Assembly (NCBI GenBank): GCA_947259795.1
Contig: CAMYNJ010000140.1
Location: 1-36,487, forward strand
Source: an uncultured Alphaproteobacteria bacterium
Lineage (GTDB): Bacteria > Pseudomonadota > Alphaproteobacteria > UBA8366 > JADFVY01
Length of the DNA stretch: 36,487 bases
Direction of reading: 5' to 3'
This document shows positions 1 through 7,535 of the stretch, piece after piece (the stretch's first letter is position 1; each line of letters starts with the position of its first letter). A program made the translations under genes and the position numbers. The notes under the pieces were generated by a model. That model saw only the letters and a list, made by a program, of their open reading frames with translations. It ran no database searches and was not told where the DNA came from.

Positions 1-236
1 GGCCGCCGTGCCAGCGAGGCCAGCAGCTCATCCGCGGCGAACGTCGTCGCGGTCGCCGGATCGAACCATGTCCCGACCGCAACACAATCGCTTCGGTCCG
101 GATTCGCGGATTCATGGGCGCGGATCGCCAGCGTCATCACGACGACGGTCAAGGCCGCGGCGAGGAGCGTCCGCCATACAAGGCCGCTGCGGCGGTGGGT
201 TGTCGGGTTCGGTCCCGGCTGTTGCATCTGGCCCAT
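1..236 (-). CDS. ChaN-like (haem-binding uptake, Tiki superfamily) protein, N-terminal part only
   Basis: The first 78 codons of a minus-strand gene that leaves the window at base 1. The start is the ATG at 236-234, five bases after the stop of the peptidase gene upstream, so the two are probably co-transcribed and perhaps translationally coupled. Residues about 20-40 form a hydrophobic segment after an Arg-rich stretch (RRSGLVWRT), which fits a signal peptide or membrane anchor. The following segment GTWFDPATATTFAADELL and the SLARR just after it resemble the beginning of ChaN-family iron-regulated proteins, where a W.DP.TG...ELL..L segment precedes the first beta strand and the VLLGE motif. 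That motif would lie outside the window, so the family call is an inference from a short stretch. ChaN proteins are usually described as haem-binding or surface-attached. Confidence 0.55.
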   Translation of the reverse strand, partial: MGQMQQPGPNPTTHRRSGLVWRTLLAAALTVVVMTLAIRAHESANPDRSDCVAVGTWFDPATATTFAADELLASLARR

Positions 237-241
237 ACCGG

Positions 242-3184
242 TCACTCGCGGGCGCCGGGTGTGAGTGTCAGGGTCACCCGCCGGCCGTCCCGCCGCACCA
301 CCACCTCGATCGGCGTGTCGACCTTGAGGCCGTCGAGTGCATGCGAGTAGTCGTAGATGTTGCCGATCGTCTGGCCCGCCATCTCGACCACGATATCGCC
401 GTCCTTTAGGCCCGCCGCCTCGGCCGGTCCGCCTTTGGCGACGCCGGAGATGCGGGCGCCCTCGACATCGGTTTGCGTGTAGTCGGGAATGGTGCCCAGA
501 TAGACCCGGGACGTGCGCCGGCGCGGCGACTGGCCCGTGGGCTCCTGGTAGATATAGTCGGGTGCCTCTGCGGCAGTCGCAAGGGAGCGGGTTATCAGTG
601 CGATCAGCCGCGCCACCTGTCCCATGCCCGCGTAGTTGAGCCTGTCGGGCGTGTCGCGCGGCGTGCTGTAGTCGCCATGGGCGCCCGTGAAGGCGTTCAG
701 CACGGGTACGCCCTTGAGGTAGAAGGCGGTCGCGTCGGTTGCCATGAAGGCGCTGTCGCTGGTGGCGATGCTCAGCCCCACGGGCACGTTGCGCTTCTCG
801 ATTTCGCGCGGCCACGCCGAGCTCGAGCCGACGCCCTGCAGGCTCATCTGTTTGTCCAGCCGCCCGATCATGTCCATGTTGAGGTAGGCCGCGATTTCGG
901 GATGCAGGGACTTGCGGTCGGGATCGCCGCCGAAGCTGCGGGTGAAATGGGTCGATCCGAGAATGCCGAGCTCCTCGCCCGACCAGGCGGCGAACAGGAC
1001 GTCGCGTTCGAGCGGCAGCTTGCCGCGGGCCTTCAGGTCCGCCAGATACTCGGCAATCTCCAGCAGCGCCGCCACGCCCGACGCGTTGTCGTCGGCGCCA
1101 TAATGGACCTTGCCCTGCTCCTCGGCGAGCGCCAGCGACTTGCCCTCGATGCCCCTGCCCAGATGGTCGACATGCGCCCCCACTATGACCAGTTCGTCGG
1201 ACGGTGCGTCGCCGGCCATCAGCCGCGCCAGCACGTTGCGCCCGCGCCCGGTCTCGGGCAGGAGGTCGATCTCGGCCGCAAGTTTGATGTCCGGCAGGTC
1301 GAAGCCCGCCACCGCCTCGCCGCCGTCGAGTGCGTCCTGCAGCGGCCCAAGGCGCTTGCCGGCAGGCACCAGCATCGCATCGGCAAGATCGTTGGAAACC
1401 GAAATCGCGGCCAGCGTGGCGCCGGCCGCCGCAGCCTCGAACGACAGCGGCACTAGCTGGTCCTTCACGACCGCATTGGGACCGCTGGCGACAATAATGC
1501 CGAGCGCGCCGCGCGACCGCGCAACCGCCGCCTTGTAGCCCAATTCCGCATAGCGGTGGAGCTGCTGGCGCCGTTCCGGAGCAATGTCCTCGGGCAGGTA
1601 GCGCAGCATCAGCACCCACTTCCCGGCGACGTCGAGGTTGCCATAGGAGTCGTAGGCCGGGTTCGCGCCATCGCCCGGGGCGACGATGCCATAGCTGGCG
1701 AACACGACCCCGGCCGGTCCGGCCGGACCGGTTGCGGAGAGGCCGAGCGGCCGCCAGTCGCGGTCGGCGACCGGAGCCTCAGCGATACCCTCGACCGACA
1801 GCTTGTTGTTCTTGCCGAGCGCCACCGCCGAGACGAAGTCGAAGCCCTGGAAATAGCCACCCGCGTCGCCCGCCGGTTGGAGACCCATGGTCTCGAAGGC
1901 CGATGCGACGTAGGCGGTCGCGCGGCGCTCGCCTGGCGTGCCGGTCAGGCGTCCTTCCATTTCCTCCGAGGCGAGGATTTCGACGTGGCGGCGCAGGTCG
2001 CCGGCATCGATTGCCGCCTTGGTCTGCGGCACCTCTGGGAGCGGCGCTGCGGGCGCCTCGGATGCCCCCTCGCGATCGAGGCCGAGCAGTCGCCGGGCCT
2101 CCGCGTCGTTCCAGTCGGCGATAAAGATCTGCGCCTGTTTGTCCGCCGTTCGGCTGCTGGACCATGAGAGCCGCCCGCCGTCCGGAGAGAAGACCGGGAG
2201 GCCGTCGAATCCATCGCTGTGGGTGACGCGGACCGGGTCGCGCCGGCCTTCGGCATCGACCATGTAGAGCTCGAAGTTCTGGAAGCCCTGCAGGTTGGTC
2301 GCGAAGATGATGTAGTCGCCGGAAGGATGGAAATAGGGCGCCCAGGACATGGCGCCGAGGCGGGTGACGGCCTTCTCGCCGCTGCCGTCGACATTCATGG
2401 TGTAGACCTCGGCATTGCCGCCGTCTGGCGTAAAGCGGCGCCAGATGATCCTGCTTCCGTCATGGCTGAAGAACGGCCCGCCGTCGTAGCCCGGCGTATC
2501 GGTCAGGCGCCGCAGCTCGGAGCCGTCCGACCGCATGATATAGAGGTCCATGAAATAGGATTCGTCGCGGCTGAGGATTTCTTGCTCTTTCTCGCTCAGC
2601 GGCCCGGCATAGGCACGGCGGTTGGACGCGAACAGAATGTGCTCGCCGTCCGGCGACCATGACCCCTCGGCGTCGTAGCCCATGGCATTGGTCAGGTTGA
2701 CGGGCTCGCCGCCCTCGGTCGGGACCTCGAAAATATCGTAGTAGGGGTCGAAGCTCCAGGCGTAGCGCCGGTCCTTGCCCGCGGCGCGCTTCTCCAGTTC
2801 CTCGCGCTGCTTGGCCAGCGCATCCGGGTCCCGGTGGGTCGAGGCGAACAACGCCCTTTCGCCGCCGGGATGGACCCAGGCGCAGGTCGTCTTCCCCACC
2901 CCCGTCGAAAGCCGCCGCGTATCGCCGGTGTCCAGATCCATCAGATAGATCTGGTAGAACGGGTTGCCGGGTTCGCGCTCGCTCTGAAACGCCATCAGCG
3001 AGCCATCGCGGCTGAAATAGCCCTCGCCCGCGCGCCTGCCTTCGAAGGTCAGCTGCCGAACGTTTCCAAGCAGCTGTGCCTCTTCCGGCTCTGCGGCCGC
3101 CGCGGGCCACGACATTACGGAAGCGATGAGAAATGCCAGTCCGGCTGCGCCGTTAAACAGGCGCGTATCGAATGCGTTATCCAC
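242..3184 (-). CDS. Secreted M28-family zinc metallopeptidase with PD40 propeller, PA insert and C-terminal PDZ domain
   Basis: A 980-residue exported peptidase, probably periplasmic. The chosen start is GTG at 3184 because AGGGAAG lies eight bases ahead; the longer reading frame begins at a TTG (3235) with no ribosome site. A signal peptide ends near PAAAA. Residues about 35-360 hold WD40-like PD40 repeats of the SPDG type (SWSPDG, FFSHDG, YFHPSG, VFSPDG), forming a TolB-like propeller. A PA-type insert occupies roughly 470-640. The M28 catalytic core follows with all expected residues: H671 (HVDHLG), D698 (ADDNASG), base and ligand E737/E738 (GEELG), D771 (NMDMIG) and H836 (HGDYSTP). A PDZ domain spans about 890-975 (GPAEAAGLKDGD). 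The family covers aminopeptidases and related dinuclear zinc hydrolases; the substrate is not evident. Combining propeller, PA, M28 and PDZ in one chain is unusually elaborate. The ChaN-like gene follows directly. Confidence 0.9.
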   Translation of the reverse strand: MDNAFDTRLFNGAAGLAFLIASVMSWPAAAAEPEEAQLLGNVRQLTFEGRRAGEGYFSRDGSLMAFQSEREPGNPFYQIYLMDLDTGDTRRLSTGVGKTTCAWVHPGGERALFASTHRDPDALAKQREELEKRAAGKDRRYAWSFDPYYDIFEVPTEGGEPVNLTNAMGYDAEGSWSPDGEHILFASNRRAYAGPLSEKEQEILSRDESYFMDLYIMRSDGSELRRLTDTPGYDGGPFFSHDGSRIIWRRFTPDGGNAEVYTMNVDGSGEKAVTRLGAMSWAPYFHPSGDYIIFATNLQGFQNFELYMVDAEGRRDPVRVTHSDGFDGLPVFSPDGGRLSWSSSRTADKQAQIFIADWNDAEARRLLGLDREGASEAPAAPLPEVPQTKAAIDAGDLRRHVEILASEEMEGRLTGTPGERRATAYVASAFETMGLQPAGDAGGYFQGFDFVSAVALGKNNKLSVEGIAEAPVADRDWRPLGLSATGPAGPAGVVFASYGIVAPGDGANPAYDSYGNLDVAGKWVLMLRYLPEDIAPERRQQLHRYAELGYKAAVARSRGALGIIVASGPNAVVKDQLVPLSFEAAAAGATLAAISVSNDLADAMLVPAGKRLGPLQDALDGGEAVAGFDLPDIKLAAEIDLLPETGRGRNVLARLMAGDAPSDELVIVGAHVDHLGRGIEGKSLALAEEQGKVHYGADDNASGVAALLEIAEYLADLKARGKLPLERDVLFAAWSGEELGILGSTHFTRSFGGDPDRKSLHPEIAAYLNMDMIGRLDKQMSLQGVGSSSAWPREIEKRNVPVGLSIATSDSAFMATDATAFYLKGVPVLNAFTGAHGDYSTPRDTPDRLNYAGMGQVARLIALITRSLATAAEAPDYIYQEPTGQSPRRRTSRVYLGTIPDYTQTDVEGARISGVAKGGPAEAAGLKDGDIVVEMAGQTIGNIYDYSHALDGLKVDTPIEVVVRRDGRRVTLTLTPGARE

Positions 3185-3533
3185 CGTCAGAATCTTCCCT
3201 GGACTGTTTCTTGTTGTCCGGGGTTTCCCGGACAATCTTCGGGGCTATCTGGATTGTAGCATTCTCGCGAGCGCTTCGCTGCTGGTTAATTGTTGCCGCC
3301 GCGGTTGCGTTGCGGGGATGCCCGCGGATGGCATTGCCCGCCGCGTTGGTCGCTCGGGTCCGGCGGGGAGCGAGTGCCCGGCGCAGATTCGCCGCCGGCC
3401 GCGGAAAAACAGTTCCGGCCCGTCGACGACAGCAGTATGCTTTACGTGATCTAATGGGTAGGCGGGTCATCCGACATCGGGCGTGCAGGCGGCCGACCGA
3501 CGTCGATACTGTCGTGATGTGAAGAGGGATGGA
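3185..3533. other. Divergent intergenic region between peptidase and radical SAM genes
   Basis: About 350 bases with no convincing gene. It must carry the promoters and leaders of the minus-strand peptidase and the plus-strand radical SAM gene. A perfect hairpin (3214-3235) lies in the peptidase leader and is listed separately. The ribosome site of the radical SAM gene (AGAGGG, 3523-3528) is at the right edge. The reading frames crossing this stretch are Arg- and Ala-rich and look non-coding. I could not fix promoter hexamers with confidence. Confidence 0.5.
3214..3235 (-). promoter_or_regulatory. Perfect hairpin in the leader of the M28 peptidase gene
   Basis: Inverted repeat TTGTCCGGG, four-base loop, CCCGGACAA: nine perfect pairs. 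It lies 30 bases upstream of the GTG start of the peptidase. No T-run follows, so it is not an ordinary intrinsic terminator. It could be an operator for a dimeric regulator or an mRNA 5' stabilising stem. The symmetry is seen directly; the role is inference. Confidence 0.45.
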
Positions 3534-4871
3534 ATGAAGATCGCTTTCGTGGTTCCCAACATGTTTGAAACGCGCGCGTTCGATGCGATCGAACCGCTCG
3601 TTTTTTCCATTCTCGCGGCCCGGACGCCCGACGATATAGACATCGTCTTCTGGGATGAACGCAAGGAAGACGTCCCGCTCGACGGCAATGTATCTCTGTT
3701 GGCGATCACGGTGGAGACGCATACGGCAAGGCGGGCCTATCAAATTGCACGGGAATATCGTGCGCTCGGCGTGCCGGTAGTCATGGGGGGACATCATCCG
3801 ACATTCCTCCCCGACGAAGCGTTGCAGTATTGCGACGCGGTCGTCATAGGCGATGCCGAAGGCGCCTGGGAAGAACTGATAAAGGACTTCAGGGCCGGCG
3901 CGTTGAAATCGAAATACAGCCAGCCGGACATCATGCAGCTGGCGGGCCTGAAACTGGATCGCAGTATCCTCAAAGGGAAAGGCTATGCGCCGGCGAGCGT
4001 CGTCCAATATGGCCGCGGCTGCAAGTTCAACTGCGAATTCTGTTCGATTCGGGCCTTTTACGGGAAGGGCCTGCGTCAACGACCGGTGGCGGATGTCGTT
4101 GCCGAAATCGAAGCACTCGATAACCGCCATGTTTTCTTCGTGGACGACAATATCTTCGTCGACCGGGCCAAGGCGAAGGAACTTCTTCGCGCCCTGGTGC
4201 CGCTGAACATGACATGGTCCTGCCAGGTCTCCATCGATATCGCCCAGGATCCGGAACTGGTGGACCTGCTGGAGAAGAGCGGCTGCAACGGTGCACTGGT
4301 CGGCTTTGAGTCCCTGAACCCGATCAACCTGCAGCAGATGAAGAAGGGCTGGGGCGTCAAACGGCAGGACTACGAAACCTCGATCAAGATCCTCCAGGAT
4401 GCGGGCGTCATGATCTATGGATCGTTCGTTTTCGGATATGACGCGGATACGCCCGACAGTTTCGAGGAAACCGTCGAATTCGCCATTCGCAACAAGTTTT
4501 TCCTCGGAAACTTCGCCGGCCTGGTGCCGACACCGGGCGCCCGTCTGTACGATCGCCTTCGCGAAGAGAACAGGCTGCTGCACGACAAATGGTGGCTCGA
4601 CCCGAATTTCAGATATGGCGATGCAACCTTTATCCCCAGGGGCATGACCCCGGACCAGCTAACCGAGGGCTGCCACTGGGCCCGCACCCAGTTCACGACC
4701 TACGGTTCGATCTTTCACCGTCTCTGGGACCGGCGGACCAACCTGAAGAGTTTGCATCGGGCCGGGTTCTTCCTTGCAGCCAACTACGTTTTCCGCCGCG
4801 AACTGCGGGGGAAGCATGGACAGTCCCTCGGCAGTGAAATGCCGCTCGTTCCCGCCGGGGCGAACGCGTGA
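3534..4871 (+). CDS. Radical SAM protein with N-terminal B12-binding-type domain
   Basis: A 445-residue enzyme. The start is ATG 3534 (MKIAFVVPN), preceded by AGAGGG; 17 in-frame codons further upstream lack a ribosome site and break the Rossmann-like start. Residues 1-140 match the cobalamin-binding-type fold of class B radical SAM proteins, including the typical GGHHPTFLPDEAL segment. The iron-sulphur motif C-x3-C-x2-C is at C163, C167 and C170 (CKFNCEFC), followed by FVDDNIF and GFESL, as expected of the radical SAM barrel. This class includes methyltransferases and ring-forming enzymes acting on lipids, tetrapyrroles and natural products, but some members do not bind B12. The substrate cannot be read from the sequence. 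The next gene is a methyltransferase 238 bases away, so a shared pathway is possible but not shown. Confidence 0.85.
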   Translation: MKIAFVVPNMFETRAFDAIEPLVFSILAARTPDDIDIVFWDERKEDVPLDGNVSLLAITVETHTARRAYQIAREYRALGVPVVMGGHHPTFLPDEALQYCDAVVIGDAEGAWEELIKDFRAGALKSKYSQPDIMQLAGLKLDRSILKGKGYAPASVVQYGRGCKFNCEFCSIRAFYGKGLRQRPVADVVAEIEALDNRHVFFVDDNIFVDRAKAKELLRALVPLNMTWSCQVSIDIAQDPELVDLLEKSGCNGALVGFESLNPINLQQMKKGWGVKRQDYETSIKILQDAGVMIYGSFVFGYDADTPDSFEETVEFAIRNKFFLGNFAGLVPTPGARLYDRLREENRLLHDKWWLDPNFRYGDATFIPRGMTPDQLTEGCHWARTQFTTYGSIFHRLWDRRTNLKSLHRAGFFLAANYVFRRELRGKHGQSLGSEMPLVPAGANA

Positions 4872-4912
4872 CTCCGGCGTCGGTCGAACCGGGTTCAGGC
4901 TGTATGGAACAG

Positions 4913-4929
4913 GTCCCCTACGCGGGGAC
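4913..4929 (+). other. Hairpin downstream of the radical SAM gene
   Basis: GTCCCC, five-base loop, GGGGAC, 41 bases after the stop codon at 4871. It could contribute to 3'-end formation but has no following T-run, so it does not qualify as a standard intrinsic terminator. An AT-rich stretch with a TTTTTT run lies about 80 bases further on, too far away to act with this stem. Confidence 0.3.
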
Positions 4930-5109
4930 GAAGTCCGGCCGAATTATTGACGCGCGACGATCTGACCACTTCGATTCCTCTCCACGGGTAACTAATCATA
5001 AGAACACTTCTTTTTTACTGGCCAGCCGGCTTCGACCAAGGCTATACCCGAACAGGGTTAGAATTGGTCCGCATCATAACGAATCAACCATAGTTATCGG
5101 GAGTACCGA

Positions 5110-5886
5110 ATGAGCGACGCAGTCGACACCCAGATCGATCTCGACTTCCTGGGCCGCGAACGGGCGCGGCGGGACGAGTTCACACCGATTTGGCAGGATA
5201 CGCTTGACGCCGTCTTCGCCGACGTGGCGCCCTACTACGACGTGGCCAGCGATGTGGCCAGCCTGGGCTTGTGCAGCCTGTGGCGCCGGCGCTTCACGAC
5301 CTCGGTCGAGATCGCTTCGGGCGACAGGGTGCTGGACGTCTGTGCGGGCACCAACGGCGTCGGCATCGAACTTCTGAAGCGGCAGCCGGACCTGAACGTC
5401 TCCGCCATCGACCGCAGCGCGGCGATGCAGGAAGAGGGCCAGAAGCGTGCCAAGGCCCGGGGCTTCAAGATCGAATCCCATATCCAGGACGTTCATTCAT
5501 TGCCGTTCCCGGACGAGAGTTTCGATATCGTGACCCTGCAATTCGCCTCGCGGCATTTGCGTGTGGTTGACGTGTTCTCGGAAATCCGCCGCGTCCTGCG
5601 GCCGGGCGGATCCTTCTATCACTGCGACATGCTTAAACCGGAAAACCCGCTGGTGGCAACGCTCTATGGCGGCTATCTGAAGGCCTGCGTATCGGGCACC
5701 GCGCTGGCTTTCGGCAGCGGCGAGGCGGCCTGGAGCTGTCGGGATTATTTCGTGCGCGCGATCGAGCTGTTCTACTCCGCGGCGGAATTGTCCGAGTTGC
5801 TCAAGGGAATCGGATTCGCCAAGGTCACCGTAAACAGCGCACCGGGCGGCGTCGTCGCCTGGCACAGGGCGGTCAAACCGGAATAA
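5110..5886 (+). CDS. UbiE/COQ5-like class I SAM-dependent methyltransferase
   Basis: 258 residues, starting at ATG 5110 after GGGAG. The N-terminal half follows the UbiE pattern: VFADVAPYYDVASDVAS, then LWRRRF, then SAM-binding motif I as VLDVCAGTNGVG (about residues 75-86). Motif II-like LPFPDESFDIVT and the post-motif region RVLRPGGSFYHCDM are also present. UbiE usually has DVAGGTGD at motif I, so this is a divergent paralogue rather than clearly the ubiquinone/menaquinone enzyme; the substrate is unknown. It stands alone, with 238 bases before it and 416 after it, so operon membership with the radical SAM or lar genes is not supported by spacing. Confidence 0.8.
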   Translation: MSDAVDTQIDLDFLGRERARRDEFTPIWQDTLDAVFADVAPYYDVASDVASLGLCSLWRRRFTTSVEIASGDRVLDVCAGTNGVGIELLKRQPDLNVSAIDRSAAMQEEGQKRAKARGFKIESHIQDVHSLPFPDESFDIVTLQFASRHLRVVDVFSEIRRVLRPGGSFYHCDMLKPENPLVATLYGGYLKACVSGTALAFGSGEAAWSCRDYFVRAIELFYSAAELSELLKGIGFAKVTVNSAPGGVVAWHRAVKPE

Positions 5887-5976
5887 GTCCGGAGGCAGCA
5901 AGCGTTTCCGGGGATCTGCCCGTTCACAGAGAGAAACGAACAGAGCCTACACCCTGTCCGGGATTCGAAGCTGCTT

Positions 5977-6219
5977 TCAGGGCGGTTCGTGACTCCTTGA
6001 CTCAGTTCGTGCGTCCCCTTTGTCGCGCTGAGATTGCCTGATTAGTGTTTTGAATTCCTTGTTCTGCCGGTCAGGGGAGATTCCCGCAACCTGTTGGGAA
6101 TATGTTGAAATATCGAACGTTTGGGCGAGATTCCCATATTTCCTCGTGAATATTCCCTGTAAATTGGGGCTTGTCAGGATATCTTCCGTAAAGACAGGTT
6201 CGCTGTAGACTGCGTCCAT
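5977..6219 (-). CDS. Doubtful small ORF, unknown function
   Basis: An 80-residue minus-strand frame starting at ATG 6219 (MDAVYSEPVFTEDIL) with a GGGTGG stretch just ahead. It also has an in-frame GTG at 6225. Codon choice is not the GC-rich third-position pattern of the surrounding genes, and the frame overlaps the repeat cluster ahead of larC. No domain, signal peptide or membrane segment is apparent. It may be a chance frame in regulatory DNA; conservation would be needed to accept it. Confidence 0.2.
   Translation of the reverse strand: MDAVYSEPVFTEDILTSPNLQGIFTRKYGNLAQTFDISTYSQQVAGISPDRQNKEFKTLIRQSQRDKGDARTESRSHEPP
6077..6157. repeat. Cluster of ATTCCC/GGGAAT motifs upstream of larC
   Basis: GAGATTCCC occurs twice as a direct repeat (6077-6085 and 6127-6135). 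GGGAATAT at 6096-6103 is the exact inverse of ATATTCCC at 6150-6157. ATTCCC at 6080-6085 also pairs with GGGAAT at 6096-6101, with an inner AAC/GTT pairing. Four copies of the same hexamer core within 81 bases suggest either operator half-sites or alternative RNA stems in the lar leader. The repeats are seen directly; the function is inferred. Confidence 0.5.
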
Positions 6220-6302
6220 CGCCACCCTATGCCTTCGGCTTCGGATGGCGGGCTACCTCGGTGGACTATGCGTGAAGGCGATCAGGCGATGAGGGCCGGC
6301 CA

Positions 6303-7535
6303 GTGACCGATGACATCAGGCAGATACCGGTGACGGCGATCCATCTGGACGCTGTCGGTGGCGTGGCCGGCGATATGTTCGCGGCGGCCCTGCTGGATAT
6401 TCGTCCCGATCTTTGGTCTCGCTGCAAGGCCGCGATCGCCGCCATGGACCTTCCCGACAGGCTATGCGTAACCCGCGAATCCCATGGCGACGGCGCCCTG
6501 ACCGGCTCGCGTTTCCTGGTGGAAGGTATTTCCCCGCAGGGCAACGGCCAGAACCGCGATCCGGACTCTCATGTCCATTGGCGCGATATCCGCAGCCGGC
6601 TGGAACGCGCTTCGCTTGACGAGGATGTGCGCAAGGCGGCGCTGGGAGTCTTCGGATTGCTGGCGGAGGCCGAGGGGGTGGTTCACGGGAAAAATGTGGA
6701 TGAAGTGTCCTTCCACGAGGTCGGTGCGCTGGATTCGATCATCGACATCCTGTCGGCCGCGGCGATCGTCACGGCGCTTGCGCCCTGCGGGTGGTCGGTC
6801 GGCGTGCTGCCGCGCGGGCGCGGGCAGGTGCGCACGGCGCACGGCTTCCTGCCGGTTCCGGCCCCGGCCACGCTGGTACTGCTGAAGGGCTACACGCTTG
6901 TCGACGACGGCGAGGAGGGCGAGCGCATCACCCCGACCGGCGCTGCCATCCTGCGTTACCTGGATGCCTCGCAGGATGTCGATGTCGCACCCCGGCGCCT
7001 GATCGGCGCGGGAATCGGCTTCGGCAGGCGTAAGTTCGCCTCGCGCAGCAATATCCTTCGTGCGACCCTCTACGGCCCCGCCGACCAGGCAATGGCGGGC
7101 GATCATGTCGAAGTGCTGCGCTGCGAGATCGACGACCAGACCGCCGAGGACCTAGCCGTCGCCATCGACCGTCTGCGCGAAGCCGACGGCGTCATCGATG
7201 TCTGCCAGTGGCCGGTCTTCGGCAAGAAGGGCCGCATGGGAACGGCCCTGCAGGTCCTCGCCCAACCGGGCAAGGCCAACGGGATCGCGGCGCTGCTGCT
7301 GGACGAAACGACGACGCTGGGCGTGCGCCGCTCAGCCTGCGCCCGCAATCTGGTTGCCCGCGAAACCCTGCCTGCCGGCGATGTGCCGGTGAAGCTCGCG
7401 CACCGCCCCTCCGGCGTCACCGCCAAGGCGGAGGTGGATGCGCTCGCCGCCGCGAAAGGGGTTTCCGGGCGCCAGAAGAGGCGCTATGAGGCCGAGTTGA
7501 AGGCCATTCAGGAGAAGGACGCCGATGGGCAATAA
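6303..7535 (+). CDS. larC: LarC, nickel insertion protein for nickel-pincer nucleotide cofactor
   Basis: 410 residues, starting at GTG 6303 with GAGGG six bases upstream. LarC carries out the last step of NPN biosynthesis, CTP-dependent insertion of nickel into the dithio-pincer nucleotide. Family signatures are present: HLDAVGGVAGDMFAAALLD at the N terminus and SFHEVGALDSI near residue 140. The C-terminal LarC2 region (from about 265) is in the same frame. In Lactobacillus plantarum the two halves are joined by programmed frameshifting; here they form one continuous reading frame, so no recoding is needed. The gene overlaps larE by 11 bases. Its own GTG start overlaps the TGA of a short upstream frame (GTGA), which could couple its translation. 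Confidence 0.92.
   Translation: MTDDIRQIPVTAIHLDAVGGVAGDMFAAALLDIRPDLWSRCKAAIAAMDLPDRLCVTRESHGDGALTGSRFLVEGISPQGNGQNRDPDSHVHWRDIRSRLERASLDEDVRKAALGVFGLLAEAEGVVHGKNVDEVSFHEVGALDSIIDILSAAAIVTALAPCGWSVGVLPRGRGQVRTAHGFLPVPAPATLVLLKGYTLVDDGEEGERITPTGAAILRYLDASQDVDVAPRRLIGAGIGFGRRKFASRSNILRATLYGPADQAMAGDHVEVLRCEIDDQTAEDLAVAIDRLREADGVIDVCQWPVFGKKGRMGTALQVLAQPGKANGIAALLLDETTTLGVRRSACARNLVARETLPAGDVPVKLAHRPSGVTAKAEVDALAAAKGVSGRQKRRYEAELKAIQEKDADGQ

Larger units (their letters stand above)
5887..6302. other. Long AT-richer intergenic region ahead of larC
   Basis: About 415 bases without a confident gene, visibly richer in A and T than its neighbours. It holds a cluster of ATTCCC/GGGAAT motifs (6077-6157), a doubtful minus-strand ORF (5977-6219), and a short plus-strand frame (ATG 6229, stop 6304-6306) whose TGA overlaps the GTG start of larC. 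The promoter of the lar operon must lie here, but no hexamer pair stood out clearly. Confidence 0.5.

Noticed and set aside
3177-4583. 468-codon minus-strand open frame opposite the radical SAM gene
   Set aside because: It is the antisense shadow of a gene with clear radical SAM motifs, is Arg/His-rich and has no domain of its own.
4913-4929. Hairpin after the radical SAM gene as an intrinsic terminator
   Set aside because: The six-pair stem has no T-run after it, so it is listed only as a hairpin.
5887-6302. Nickel- or cobalt-sensing riboswitch ahead of larC
   Set aside because: Tempting because the operon makes a nickel cofactor, but I could not match the conserved junction of the NiCo riboswitch; only the ATTCCC repeats are supported.
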